Assembly: GCA_910585715.1 (NCBI GenBank)
Contig: CAJUEX010000006.1
Coordinates: 1 to 64,000, forward strand
DNA from: an uncultured Lachnospiraceae bacterium
GTDB taxonomy: Bacteria > Bacillota > Clostridia > Lachnospirales > Lachnospiraceae
Length of the DNA stretch: 64,000 bases
Reading direction: 5' to 3'
The translations under genes and the position numbers were made by a program. The notes under the pieces are model-generated. The model was not told the origin of the DNA. It saw nothing but the letters and a program-made list of their open reading frames with translations, and did no database searches. This document shows, one piece after another, positions 53,701 to 61,720 of this stretch (positions are counted from its first letter, which is position 1; every line of letters starts with the position of its first letter).

Positions 53701-55829
53701 TAGAAGAGATAGAGAATACAATAGGCAAATTTGACAAGATTCAGGAAGCTGCAGTTAAGGTTCAAGATGATGGTCAGGGTGTATATTTGGTTGGCTTTTA
53801 TGTTTCTGATGAAGAAGTTATACATGATGATATTCGAAACTTTTTGCTGAAAAAGCTCCCAGAATATATGGTTCCAGCATATATAAAAAAACTGGATAAA
53901 ATTCCCTATACTCCAAACGGAAAAATAGATAGAAAGAAACTGCCTGACTACATTAAAGATAACAAGGTGGTTATCAGTAAAAATTCATATGGCGGAAATG
54001 TTGTTGAGAAACAAATAATTACCATTTGGGAAGCATGTCTTGGACATAATAATTTTGAATTAGATGATAACTATTTTGAAGTAGGTGGGGATTCATATTC
54101 CATTATTAAAATGCAGTCCATGATAAATGATATCTATCCGGATATATTTTCTGTGGTTGATCTGTTTCAGTATTCAACAATAAAGGATATCAGCCAATAC
54201 ATCATCAATAAAGAAGGAATTGAAATAGAGAGTGATCTGGATGAGCAAATAACCCAAAATGCTGCAAAAGAAATTGCAGTCGTTGGTATAGCGGCCAAAT
54301 TGCCAAAAGCAGATAATGTCACAGAATTTTGGGAGATGTTATGCGAAGGAACAGATTTCATTGATGACCTTGATGAACAAAGAAAGCTGGATGTCAATGA
54401 GTATATTTCGTATGTACAAACAATTGAGAATCGTGAAATAAGTAGCAATGAAATAATGAAGGGAGCTTATCTGACGGATATAGATAAGTTTGATTATCAG
54501 TACTTTAAGATTTCCCGGAAGGAAGCCAGTCTGATGGATCCGAATCAAAGACTCTTATTGCAGGTAATCAATAATGCCATAGAGGATGCTGGATATGGAG
54601 ACAAAGGAATTAAAGGCACAAAAACAGGAGTATACGTTGGAAACAGCGATGACTTTGGGGTGAACTATAAGAGGATGCTTGAATCTAGCACGGATTATCA
54701 TTCGGGAAGCTTATTAACGGGTAATATCAAGTCTGTTCTGGCAGGCCGCATTTCATACTTATTTGATCTAAAAGGTCCGAGTATTGTTGTTGATACTGCT
54801 TGTTCCTCTTCACTGGTAGCAATAGACAGGGCGTGCCAGGATATTCGGGATGGCAGGTGTGAACAGGCAATCGTTGGATCCAGCAACCTAATCCTGATAC
54901 CTCTTAAAAATGAGCAAAAAATAGGAATCGAATCATCTGATGCACAAACTAAGACCTTTGACGACAGCTCAGATGGTACAGGTGTTGGTGAAGGAGTTAT
55001 AGCGGTTGTTCTAAAGCCATTAGAGAAAGCAGTAGAAGAGAAAGATAATATTTATGCAGTAATAAAAGGAAGTGCAATAAACCAAGATGGAAGAACAGTT
55101 GGACTTACAGCTCCAAATGCTACATCACAGACATCTGTTATTGTGGATGCATGCAGAAATGCCGGAATTTCTCTGGAGTCTATTGAATATTTTGAAGCAC
55201 ATGGAACAGGTACAAAGTTGGGAGATCCAATCGAAATTCAGGGCATAACAAATGCATTCAGAAAATATACAGACAGGAAACAGTTCTGTGCAATAGGAGC
55301 CTTGAAAACCAATATAGGTCATCTGGATAATTGTGCCGGAATAGCAGGTTTCTTAAAAACTGTGTTGATGCTATATTATAAGACAATGCCGCCTATGCTG
55401 CATTTTTCAGCACCAAATAGAAGAATAGAATTTATTAATTCACCTCTTTACGTAAATGATATTTTAAGGAAATGGGAAACAAAGGAGGAGAAAAGAAGAG
55501 CTGCAGTGAATGCATTTGGTTTAAGCGGAACGAATTGTTGCGTGATTTTGGAAGAAGCGCCTGAGAGAGTACAGGAAAGTAGTAGTGGTCAACTAGAGTT
55601 ATTTACTTTGTCTGCATATGATGAAAGTTCTTTGCTTGATGTTGTTGAAAGCTATATTGATTATCTAGTAAACAATGATAATTATAGTTTACAGGATATC
55701 TGCTATACAGCTAACATTGGAAGAAAGGATCTAAACTCAAGATTAGCATTTGTTGTAGAAACAAAAGAGGAATTACTGGAAGCATTAAAAAAATATTATG
55801 AGGAAAAGATAAAGGTAGAAGCATGTTAA
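47706..55829 (+). CDS. Hybrid PKS-NRPS: KS-KR-ACP-C-A-PCP-KS
   Basis: 2707 residues. KS1 (20-440): Cys193, His326, His366. Docking remnant about 545-575. KR (about 580-1010): GGYGGIG at 804-810, Ser939, Tyr952, Asn956. ACP: Ser1102 in GGDSI. C domain (1155-1590): HHxxxDG at 1283-1289. A domain (1590-2100): YTSGSTGNPKG from 1743, VYGPTETT near 1885. PCP: Ser2130. KS2 (2190-2600): Cys2366, His2499, His2539. No AT or DH. By hand alignment to the PheA pocket the A code reads D-I-L-Q-L-G-V-V-W-K, very near the glycine code. It extends the fatty acid by one reduced C2 unit, adds Gly and starts the next C2 unit. Confidence 0.93.
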   Translation: MIKGFKSSKGNKDFVVKIDNEEDIAIVGMNIELNGIDNQDAYWDALLGGKELSSHLSRERKEIVCDYDQSVNTDEIIGNYLDKIDEFDPAYFGIAPREAELMNPVQRRILHSVRGLFDNSGYKKEDVYGKNIGVFLGMISDVGQNKYREIIQKNGESESLQFAAMGNLGSVCAGRVSYFWNFTGPCISIDTACSSSLVAVQAACNAIKRGECSGAVVASANIDIIPGINDVTLGFESKSSHTRPFSENADGTSYGEGVISVYLKPLSKAVSDKDSIYAVIKGGAVNQDGRSIGLTVPNSSAQSRVIRKAWENSGIKPENITYIEAHGTGTLIGDPIEVSGINTAFQQYCDLKKVCSIGSVKGNIGHLYAAAGLAGLVKCALISKKRIVPPLINYEVGNKKIDFDNSYVFVSKEPIKCNNEKIICGISSFGLSGTNCHVILEEYQNSEVEENARYPFVITGNSKNKLQLEAKKISEYLKDNRDISYQDVCFTSCVGRNHLEFGKIAWVSSVKEIEEFLLHILEDEIDETGCSSEEIAICEKFLKNENVEWDKVFANVNVKRIYMPGHVYDSNKYWVGGLDHESNISVCTNKWVESKCEGDVNTSKNRMVVRFDNAELLDIFCQKQDQVNILDLSSVDKVEDCTEKIINTAEGKNVSEVILYYDKTNLCENSQDECVKSRNITLQLLFALCKSYHQKYCVFDVVLMYREPATEENVTELEPLLEAITGFSKSVNKEFGRIAIRTIAFNDRTAEEIINKELNRKEKEEVVLYLNGIRYIRELNVVELNREQERNFQVMDDDAYVISGGYGGIGLEIARKLSEKAKCNLFLQVRKNVEEYSAEKQEMIMKVINEIKDNGSQINVVCGDISDENTLKDFTKVSRENNVKIKCIFHCAGNPGKGFLKDKSTDEFNNVIFPKVAGTWNLIQFKEREKVPYLVCFSSEASVLALPGQSDYTAANCYMNGCSKKYENVITICWPAWKEVGMAKNNGFKESILFKHISVKDGIDTLFSILERKVDLAIVGEFTGGSFISGLSKLRMSKEVSERIQNEDLETNQGKGFLVNLAGKEDNSYTENEKKIAGVWGEVLGLHTININDNFYMLGGDSIQAVKIVKVCLERYGMSLSISDMMQVPTVYEIAKALDNKEETIVEKTEIDVQGDNHLMASDSQKRIYLATIMNGEDTVAYNLPKLLKISRNIDGKRLEAAFNVIIQRHEILRTTLASESGDLVQVIHPELAIKIKESSIKKDELNEYINQCIRPFDLSTLPLIRSEIIRTECDTYIFTDMHHIIVDGMSAVIMVKELLSLYHGMELPKLKYQYKDYVTWYDKSKADNYFDEARKYWKQKLHGDLVPISLSHVSGTKLTNVGKELIFELPENIKNKIEKFAIAHGGTTNMIMLMALFILIYRYANQEDVTVGTPVSGRKNELFDDNIGSFINIIPLRIKINEGNSIGDTFEEIKKNVIDAIEYQELSLEDISEAVYGKGKKSNFFHILYSYLNIESHTYKVHEIEIEQESIFTKEAKYELSLEVIQRGYGLFLRWEYMADLFSDEKIHQINNVYLQILENIDSAENVNDIEVCGTDQLEAYNGIYNNTEKDIDHKLSIVDLFERKVTENPEQEAVICEDVAISYHELNRKANQYARLFEKSGITEGKNVLILLGRSHRLIECLWGCLKLGATYIPMDPEYPIERIQYIIDDTCVDLIVTDRAMDKELNVRCQVVKVDGQEEELSDSDIHKTIDPNLDAYRIYTSGSTGNPKGVRIPYKAFINFVLAMMDEIPLDECNNILNVTTISFDIFVLETFVPLACGKTIVLATENDQLDMNKLGKIIVDKKVDLIQMTPSRANMLIKYCPDSSVLNNVKVMLLGGEMVPKQLVDQIKGMSDTKIFNVYGPTETTVWSSIGELTNKDSVDVGHFLRNTQGFIFNKHNKLQPLGGIGELCIAGEGLSNGYVNRDDSTAEKFIDNPYCAGNKVYKTGDLAYFDDNAIHVLGRIDSQVKVRGYRIELEEIENTIGKFDKIQEAAVKVQDDGQGVYLVGFYVSDEEVIHDDIRNFLLKKLPEYMVPAYIKKLDKIPYTPNGKIDRKKLPDYIKDNKVVISKNSYGGNVVEKQIITIWEACLGHNNFELDDNYFEVGGDSYSIIKMQSMINDIYPDIFSVVDLFQYSTIKDISQYIINKEGIEIESDLDEQITQNAAKEIAVVGIAAKLPKADNVTEFWEMLCEGTDFIDDLDEQRKLDVNEYISYVQTIENREISSNEIMKGAYLTDIDKFDYQYFKISRKEASLMDPNQRLLLQVINNAIEDAGYGDKGIKGTKTGVYVGNSDDFGVNYKRMLESSTDYHSGSLLTGNIKSVLAGRISYLFDLKGPSIVVDTACSSSLVAIDRACQDIRDGRCEQAIVGSSNLILIPLKNEQKIGIESSDAQTKTFDDSSDGTGVGEGVIAVVLKPLEKAVEEKDNIYAVIKGSAINQDGRTVGLTAPNATSQTSVIVDACRNAGISLESIEYFEAHGTGTKLGDPIEIQGITNAFRKYTDRKQFCAIGALKTNIGHLDNCAGIAGFLKTVLMLYYKTMPPMLHFSAPNRRIEFINSPLYVNDILRKWETKEEKRRAAVNAFGLSGTNCCVILEEAPERVQESSSGQLELFTLSAYDESSLLDVVESYIDYLVNNDNYSLQDICYTANIGRKDLNSRLAFVVETKEELLEALKKYYEEKIKVEAC

Positions 55830-58800
55830 CAGATAGTAATAGTAAACTGGTTGAATTGAAAGAAGCATATCTTCAAGGAGAGGAAATAGATTGGGATAGC
55901 TTTTATAAGGGAAGAAATCTCTATAAAGTTCCGATTCCAACCTATCCTTTTAAGAAGAAAAGATGCTGGTTTGTGTACAAAAACAATATAGACAGCACAT
56001 TCGAGCAACTTAGAAAAAATATTGAGCTTTATACAAAAAATGAAGCATATAATGCTGGCAATATGCAAACTCTTATGGAGAAGCTGAATGATTATGCAAC
56101 GATATATTTGAAAAAGTTATTTAATAAGCATCATTTTTTTGAAAAACCTGGAGAAGAGGTTGAATTAAAAAGTGTAAAAGCAGAAATAGGCGTAGTGGAT
56201 GAGGAAGAGCGACTTTTTTTGGCGATATTAAATATTTTGGAACAGATGAATCTGATAGAGATTCGAAACGATGTCATCTATACATTAGATAATGTTCAGA
56301 TGGATAAATGGAATTTATCTGAAAAGGAATTATTACAAAAAAGGTCTGAAAGTATTGAAGAATGGTCTGATACAAAAACATACCTCGAATTGTTGGATGA
56401 ATGCCTGATAAATATGGAAAACATTCTTAATGGTTCTGTATTGGGCACAAGCGTTGTCTTTAATGAATCAAAGCCTGACTTGGTAAAGAACATCTATAAA
56501 AATAATAAATACATAGATTTTTACCATGAACTGATATCATATTCTATCCACAAGGATGTTAGCTTGCTTAGGCATAATGGATCAGATAATAAGAAAATCA
56601 GGATATTAGAGGTTGGATCTGGTACAGGTGGTGCAAGTTCAGGAATATTACAAAGCATACAAAAATTTAACAGCATAGAGTATTATTATACGGACATATC
56701 AAAGTCTTTAGTGGATTATGGCAGAAATACTTATGGAAATTATAAGTTTGTAAAATTTCAAAAGTTCAATATTGAGCAGAATATTAAGGCACAAGGAATT
56801 GAGCTTGGCGTTTTTGATATAGTTATTGCATATGATGTTCTCCATGCAACCCGGAATATTGAAAAAACACTGATGCAGATCAAGCGCTTGCTTAGAAAGA
56901 ATGGAAAAGTTTTCATTCTTGAACCAACTCAGAGGCAGAACTATTCTACATTGACATTTGGAACGTTATCAGGATGGTGGGCGTATGAAGATGGAGATGT
57001 AAGAATTGCGCATTCTCCTTTGCTTTCCACTGCAGGTTGGTCTGAATTATTGGCCAAGTCCGGGTACAGCAATTCATATTTCTATAGTAATGAAAAAAGC
57101 TTTGAGACGATGATTGTATCTGAAAGTGATGGACATTTCACTTCTGAAGAAATTAAGAAACCTATAGAAAATAGAAAGAATGCTGAGTCGAATAGTGTAG
57201 AAGATATTATTTTAGATGTTTGGAAAGAATGCCTTGGAGAAGAAAATGTTGGAGTAAATGATAATTATTTTGAGCTTGGTGGAGATTCTATTATAGCTTT
57301 AAATGTTTTGAAAGAAATTAATGAACGACTTCAGGTTGGACTTAATGTTTCAGAGCTACTCCAATATCAAACGGTTTCAGAATTAGCGTCATATATTGAG
57401 GAGACATATTCCAAGAAAAGTAAACTTACTTTGGAAGCAGACGGCTCCCTGTTTGAAAAATACTGCTTTGAAAAAAATCGTCATATGAGCATGTATATTG
57501 CATCACCAGCTCAGAAAAGAATTTATATAGTTACTAAACAAAACAAAGATTCTATAATCAATAATCTTCCGAAGGCATATATTATCAAAGGAAGTATTGA
57601 TAAGAAAAAAATAGGCGATGTATTCAGACAAATTGTTGACAGACATGAGGCACTAAGAACGAACCTGACTAATTGTGATAATGATATTGTTCAGATAATC
57701 CATAAAGACAACAATTTTGTTATGGAATATGAGGAAAATGAAGCAGCGGATATTAGTGAATGCTTGGATGCATTTGTGAAGCCGTTCGACTTGGAAAAGG
57801 ATCTTCTATTTAGAGGTAAACTTGTTACAGTCAACAATACAACCGCTTATTTGTTGATAGATATGCATCATGCTATTTCTGATGGATTTTCAATAGAAGC
57901 GATAATTGCGGAATTCATGAGTCTATACACTGACAATAAATTAGACCATATCAAATATCAATATAAAGACTATGCAATTTGGGAGGCAGAATTAGAGAAA
58001 AAAGAAGAATACCAAAAGGCAAAAGAATATTGGAGTAATAAATTTGCAGCAGGTTATGAAATTCTTAACTTCCCTACATATTATCCCAGACAGATTGAAG
58101 ATAACAGAAACGGAGATATTCTGGATTTTTATATAGAGGACTCACTATATGCAAAAGTAAAGCAATTTGCAAGCATGAAAAAGACCACTATATACAATGT
58201 ATGCTTATCTGCATTTCTTATGATTCTCAATAGGTATTCCGGACAGTCTGATATTACGATTGGTACGGTTAATGCAGGTCGAACTTTGCCGGAATTCGAG
58301 AAAATTGTTGGTATGTTTGTTAACACGTTGCCATTGCGCAATAAGGTTGATGATAAACAGTATTATGATGAGTTTTTAAAAGCTGTTTCAGATGAATCCA
58401 ATAAAGCATTTGAAAACCAAATGTATCAGTTTGATCAATTGGTAGAGGACTTGAAGATTGAGAAACAGGTTAGCCATAATCCGTTGTTTGACATTATGTT
58501 TATCATGCAAAACATGGGTGATTTTTCTATTCAGATGGAAGGAATGGAAATATTAAATATTGACTATAACTACCATATGTCCAAGTTCGACTATACATTA
58601 TTGTTAACTGAAGCTAATGGCCGATTAAAGGGAACTTTGGAATATAATACAAATTTATTTTCAAAGTCATTCATGGAAAGATTGGGTGAAAATTATAGTT
58701 ACTTGTTGCAAGAAATTGTTGAAGATAATAATGAACAATTGCTTGAGTTTAGGATGATGCCTGATGAAGAAATGAAGGTTCTGCTGGATGAATTTAACGA

Positions 58801-61675
58801 TTCAGAAATTACATATGGAAAATATTCTAATGTAGTTGAGATAATTGATCAGAATATTGCTACTTATCCTGACAGCATCGCACTTGTATATAACGATAAG
58901 AAGTATACCTATAAAGAGTTGGATAAAAAAAGTAATTGCATTTCCCATATGCTTCAGAAGCAAGGAGCCCAGAAGGGTGATATTATAGGCATTTTGATGG
59001 ACAGGTCCGAAGTTTTGATTTTTTCAATTCTTGGAGCTATGAAAATTGGATGTCCTTATCTGGTCATTGATCCTGAATATCCTAAGGATAGGATCCAGTA
59101 TATGGTAAATGACAGCCGATGCAATTGTATTTTGACCAGTGAAAAGTATCAGGCATTAGGCGAATCAATCGGAAATGCAATGCCGATTACCGAGTATATT
59201 GTGAATAATGGTGATATAGATAATGTCAGAGAAGTATTAAACCAAAGTGATCTCTTATATGTAATATACACATCTGGCAGTTCTGGAAAGCCTAAAGGTG
59301 TTCTGGTTGAACACAAGGGCTTGGTTAACTATAGAAATCACTGTATTCGAGATCTGAAATTAGATAATAAAGCTAAGATACTCGCTTTTGCCAGTCCTTC
59401 ATTTGATGCATTTGAATCAGAAATGCTGATGGCATTTTCACTAGGTGGGGAGCTTCACATTACAGATAAAAATGTGTTGAGAGATCCAGAACTATTAGAA
59501 CAATTTTTGTATGAACATAATATAAACACGTTAACATTACCGCCTGTCTTGGCAGAAAAAGTTGATTTCAGTAAGACAAAAGTAAAGACATTACTGACAG
59601 CCGGAAGTGAAGTTAAGAGCAATGTGGTAGAAAAGCTGAAAAACCATTTGAATTATTTTAATGCGTATGGGCCTACAGAAGATAGTATCTGTTCAACTAT
59701 ATGGAACTATGCCGAGTATGATATTTCCTCCTCTGTGCCGATTGGAAAACCGATTCCCAATCATAAGATTTATATTATGAATTCTCATCATAAACTGATG
59801 CCCATTGGAGTACCTGGCGAATTGTGTGTTTCAGGAGAAGGACTCGCAAGAGGTTATTTGAATCGAGAAGATTTGAATATGCAAAAGTTTATAGTCAACC
59901 CATACACAAATGAGAGAATGTATTGCACGGGAGATTTGGCCAGATGGTTAGATGATGGAAATATTGAATATCTTGGAAGAATAGATAATCAGGTAAAAAT
60001 AAGAGGATTCAGAATTGAGCTGGGAGAAATTGAAAATTGTCTTCTGGAGATAAAGGAAATTAAGGAAGCAGTGGTAACTACTTGTCAGGATGAAAATGGA
60101 AAGTATTTGGTTGCATATTATGTTGCGGACCAAAGCATAAAGGATACAGATATACGAACATTCCTTAGAGACAAATTGCCTGATTACATGATTCCTGCAG
60201 CATTTATGAAGATAGATTACATTCCGTTGACCATTAATGGAAAATTTGATTCTAAGGCTGTTCCTAAGGTAGAAAAACGAAAACAGAGAAGCTCTTCGGA
60301 TAAGGCAATTGATTCAGAGGACGCATTTATTATGGATACTTTAGCTAAGCTTCTGAGGCATAATGATTTTGATAAAGAAGCAAATCTTTTTGACATGGGA
60401 ATGGATTCCATACGAATCATACAGTTGGCTGCCAGTCTTAAGGAAAATGGATACGATATTTCAATTGGAGATATTTTTACGAAGCCATATATTAGTGAAA
60501 TCAGAAAATATCGCAAATCAGAAGAAGGTAAACCACTGAATCCAGATGAACATATTGCTTCAAAGGATGATTGTAGCAAAGATATGGCATTGATTCGGGA
60601 AGTATGCGCTAATAACTACGAAAGAATAATAAGTGGAAAGGTGACGAAGAGATATGGATATAGACCAATCCATATGCTGTTTTTGAAAAATAGTATTAAT
60701 TCAGGTTCAGTTATTGATTTCACCAGTGAAGAAAACATTGAATCTATTAAGAAAAAAATATTAGAAGCAATCAGCGAAACTGAGATTTTTTATACAAAAA
60801 TAGGAGTAAGGGAATTCGAGATATATGAAAGAGTTGATGTCGAAATTTTGGTGATCAATACAGAAGAGCAGAGATGCAATTCTATTGTAAATGAGTTATT
60901 TAATAGAAAGCATGATAAAGAGTTGCCATATGAAATTGTGTTACTAAGATATGAGAACAATCATTATAAACTGGCAATCATAATAAATCACATTTTCTAT
61001 GATGGGATTAGTAATGATTTATTTACAAGGCGAATAAAAGATAAACTGTCTAATATATCTACCCCGTTAAATGCAGACTACAGTGAATATGCTTATAAAG
61101 TCGGGGAATATGCAGGGCAATGTGACATCTCTCTTTTAGAGCGGGAAATGGAATTAAAGGAATTCCTTAAGTTGCATAAAAATGTAAAGAAGCTTAAGAA
61201 AAAAGGATTCCAAAGAGTTTGCATTCCCATAAATCACCAGAAAGATGTAATGGGTCAGGTTATGGAATCTGTTATTAGTATGACAAGTGATAGTTATGAC
61301 GGAGATGAAAGACCTGTGCTTTTGATTTTTAATGGCAGATACTGTGAGGAAAATGGAACTGCTGGTGCAATTGGAAATTGCCTTGATATTTTGCCTATGG
61401 TTGCTTCAAAGGAAACAACAAATGACAAAATCGCATACAAGACAGAACTACTAAAAAGTAAAAAAGTAAATGTCCTAGATATCTTAAGTGAGACAGGGAA
61501 AGTAGACATTGAAGAGGAAATACTTAAGAAAAGTATAATTCTCAACATCCAGGCAAATGTTGAGAATGGGTTAACTGATGATTTGGATAAATTAAAGAGT
61601 CAGATTCCTAATTTCCCAGATTCATACTATTATTTAGTACGTATTGGAAGCCAGCTTGAAATAATTGGCATATGA
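55823..61675 (+). CDS. Hybrid PKS-NRPS: cMT-ACP-C-A-PCP-terminal C-like domain
   Basis: 1950 residues. The first 50 (LVELKEAYLQGEEIDWDSFY then VPIPTYPFKKKRCWF) complete the trans-AT docking segment of the KS ending the previous protein. C-methyltransferase (190-430): EVGSGTGG from 263, AYDVLHATRNIEKTL. ACP Ser489. C domain (555-990): HHxxxDG at 682-688. A domain (1040-1500): YTSGSSGKPKG from 1149; pocket code by hand D-A-S-T-L-A-A-I-C-K, pointing to Tyr or Phe. PCP Ser1529. The last 370 residues form a condensation-like domain with NHxxxDG (His1723, Asp1727) that lacks the first His. No thioesterase domain. It overlaps the previous gene by 7 bases. Confidence 0.92.
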   Translation: MLTDSNSKLVELKEAYLQGEEIDWDSFYKGRNLYKVPIPTYPFKKKRCWFVYKNNIDSTFEQLRKNIELYTKNEAYNAGNMQTLMEKLNDYATIYLKKLFNKHHFFEKPGEEVELKSVKAEIGVVDEEERLFLAILNILEQMNLIEIRNDVIYTLDNVQMDKWNLSEKELLQKRSESIEEWSDTKTYLELLDECLINMENILNGSVLGTSVVFNESKPDLVKNIYKNNKYIDFYHELISYSIHKDVSLLRHNGSDNKKIRILEVGSGTGGASSGILQSIQKFNSIEYYYTDISKSLVDYGRNTYGNYKFVKFQKFNIEQNIKAQGIELGVFDIVIAYDVLHATRNIEKTLMQIKRLLRKNGKVFILEPTQRQNYSTLTFGTLSGWWAYEDGDVRIAHSPLLSTAGWSELLAKSGYSNSYFYSNEKSFETMIVSESDGHFTSEEIKKPIENRKNAESNSVEDIILDVWKECLGEENVGVNDNYFELGGDSIIALNVLKEINERLQVGLNVSELLQYQTVSELASYIEETYSKKSKLTLEADGSLFEKYCFEKNRHMSMYIASPAQKRIYIVTKQNKDSIINNLPKAYIIKGSIDKKKIGDVFRQIVDRHEALRTNLTNCDNDIVQIIHKDNNFVMEYEENEAADISECLDAFVKPFDLEKDLLFRGKLVTVNNTTAYLLIDMHHAISDGFSIEAIIAEFMSLYTDNKLDHIKYQYKDYAIWEAELEKKEEYQKAKEYWSNKFAAGYEILNFPTYYPRQIEDNRNGDILDFYIEDSLYAKVKQFASMKKTTIYNVCLSAFLMILNRYSGQSDITIGTVNAGRTLPEFEKIVGMFVNTLPLRNKVDDKQYYDEFLKAVSDESNKAFENQMYQFDQLVEDLKIEKQVSHNPLFDIMFIMQNMGDFSIQMEGMEILNIDYNYHMSKFDYTLLLTEANGRLKGTLEYNTNLFSKSFMERLGENYSYLLQEIVEDNNEQLLEFRMMPDEEMKVLLDEFNDSEITYGKYSNVVEIIDQNIATYPDSIALVYNDKKYTYKELDKKSNCISHMLQKQGAQKGDIIGILMDRSEVLIFSILGAMKIGCPYLVIDPEYPKDRIQYMVNDSRCNCILTSEKYQALGESIGNAMPITEYIVNNGDIDNVREVLNQSDLLYVIYTSGSSGKPKGVLVEHKGLVNYRNHCIRDLKLDNKAKILAFASPSFDAFESEMLMAFSLGGELHITDKNVLRDPELLEQFLYEHNINTLTLPPVLAEKVDFSKTKVKTLLTAGSEVKSNVVEKLKNHLNYFNAYGPTEDSICSTIWNYAEYDISSSVPIGKPIPNHKIYIMNSHHKLMPIGVPGELCVSGEGLARGYLNREDLNMQKFIVNPYTNERMYCTGDLARWLDDGNIEYLGRIDNQVKIRGFRIELGEIENCLLEIKEIKEAVVTTCQDENGKYLVAYYVADQSIKDTDIRTFLRDKLPDYMIPAAFMKIDYIPLTINGKFDSKAVPKVEKRKQRSSSDKAIDSEDAFIMDTLAKLLRHNDFDKEANLFDMGMDSIRIIQLAASLKENGYDISIGDIFTKPYISEIRKYRKSEEGKPLNPDEHIASKDDCSKDMALIREVCANNYERIISGKVTKRYGYRPIHMLFLKNSINSGSVIDFTSEENIESIKKKILEAISETEIFYTKIGVREFEIYERVDVEILVINTEEQRCNSIVNELFNRKHDKELPYEIVLLRYENNHYKLAIIINHIFYDGISNDLFTRRIKDKLSNISTPLNADYSEYAYKVGEYAGQCDISLLEREMELKEFLKLHKNVKKLKKKGFQRVCIPINHQKDVMGQVMESVISMTSDSYDGDERPVLLIFNGRYCEENGTAGAIGNCLDILPMVASKETTNDKIAYKTELLKSKKVNVLDILSETGKVDIEEEILKKSIILNIQANVENGLTDDLDKLKSQIPNFPDSYYYLVRIGSQLEIIGI

Positions 61676-61720
61676 TTACTTTAATACTAACAAAATAATA
61701 ATTTACTAGAAGGAGTAGAT

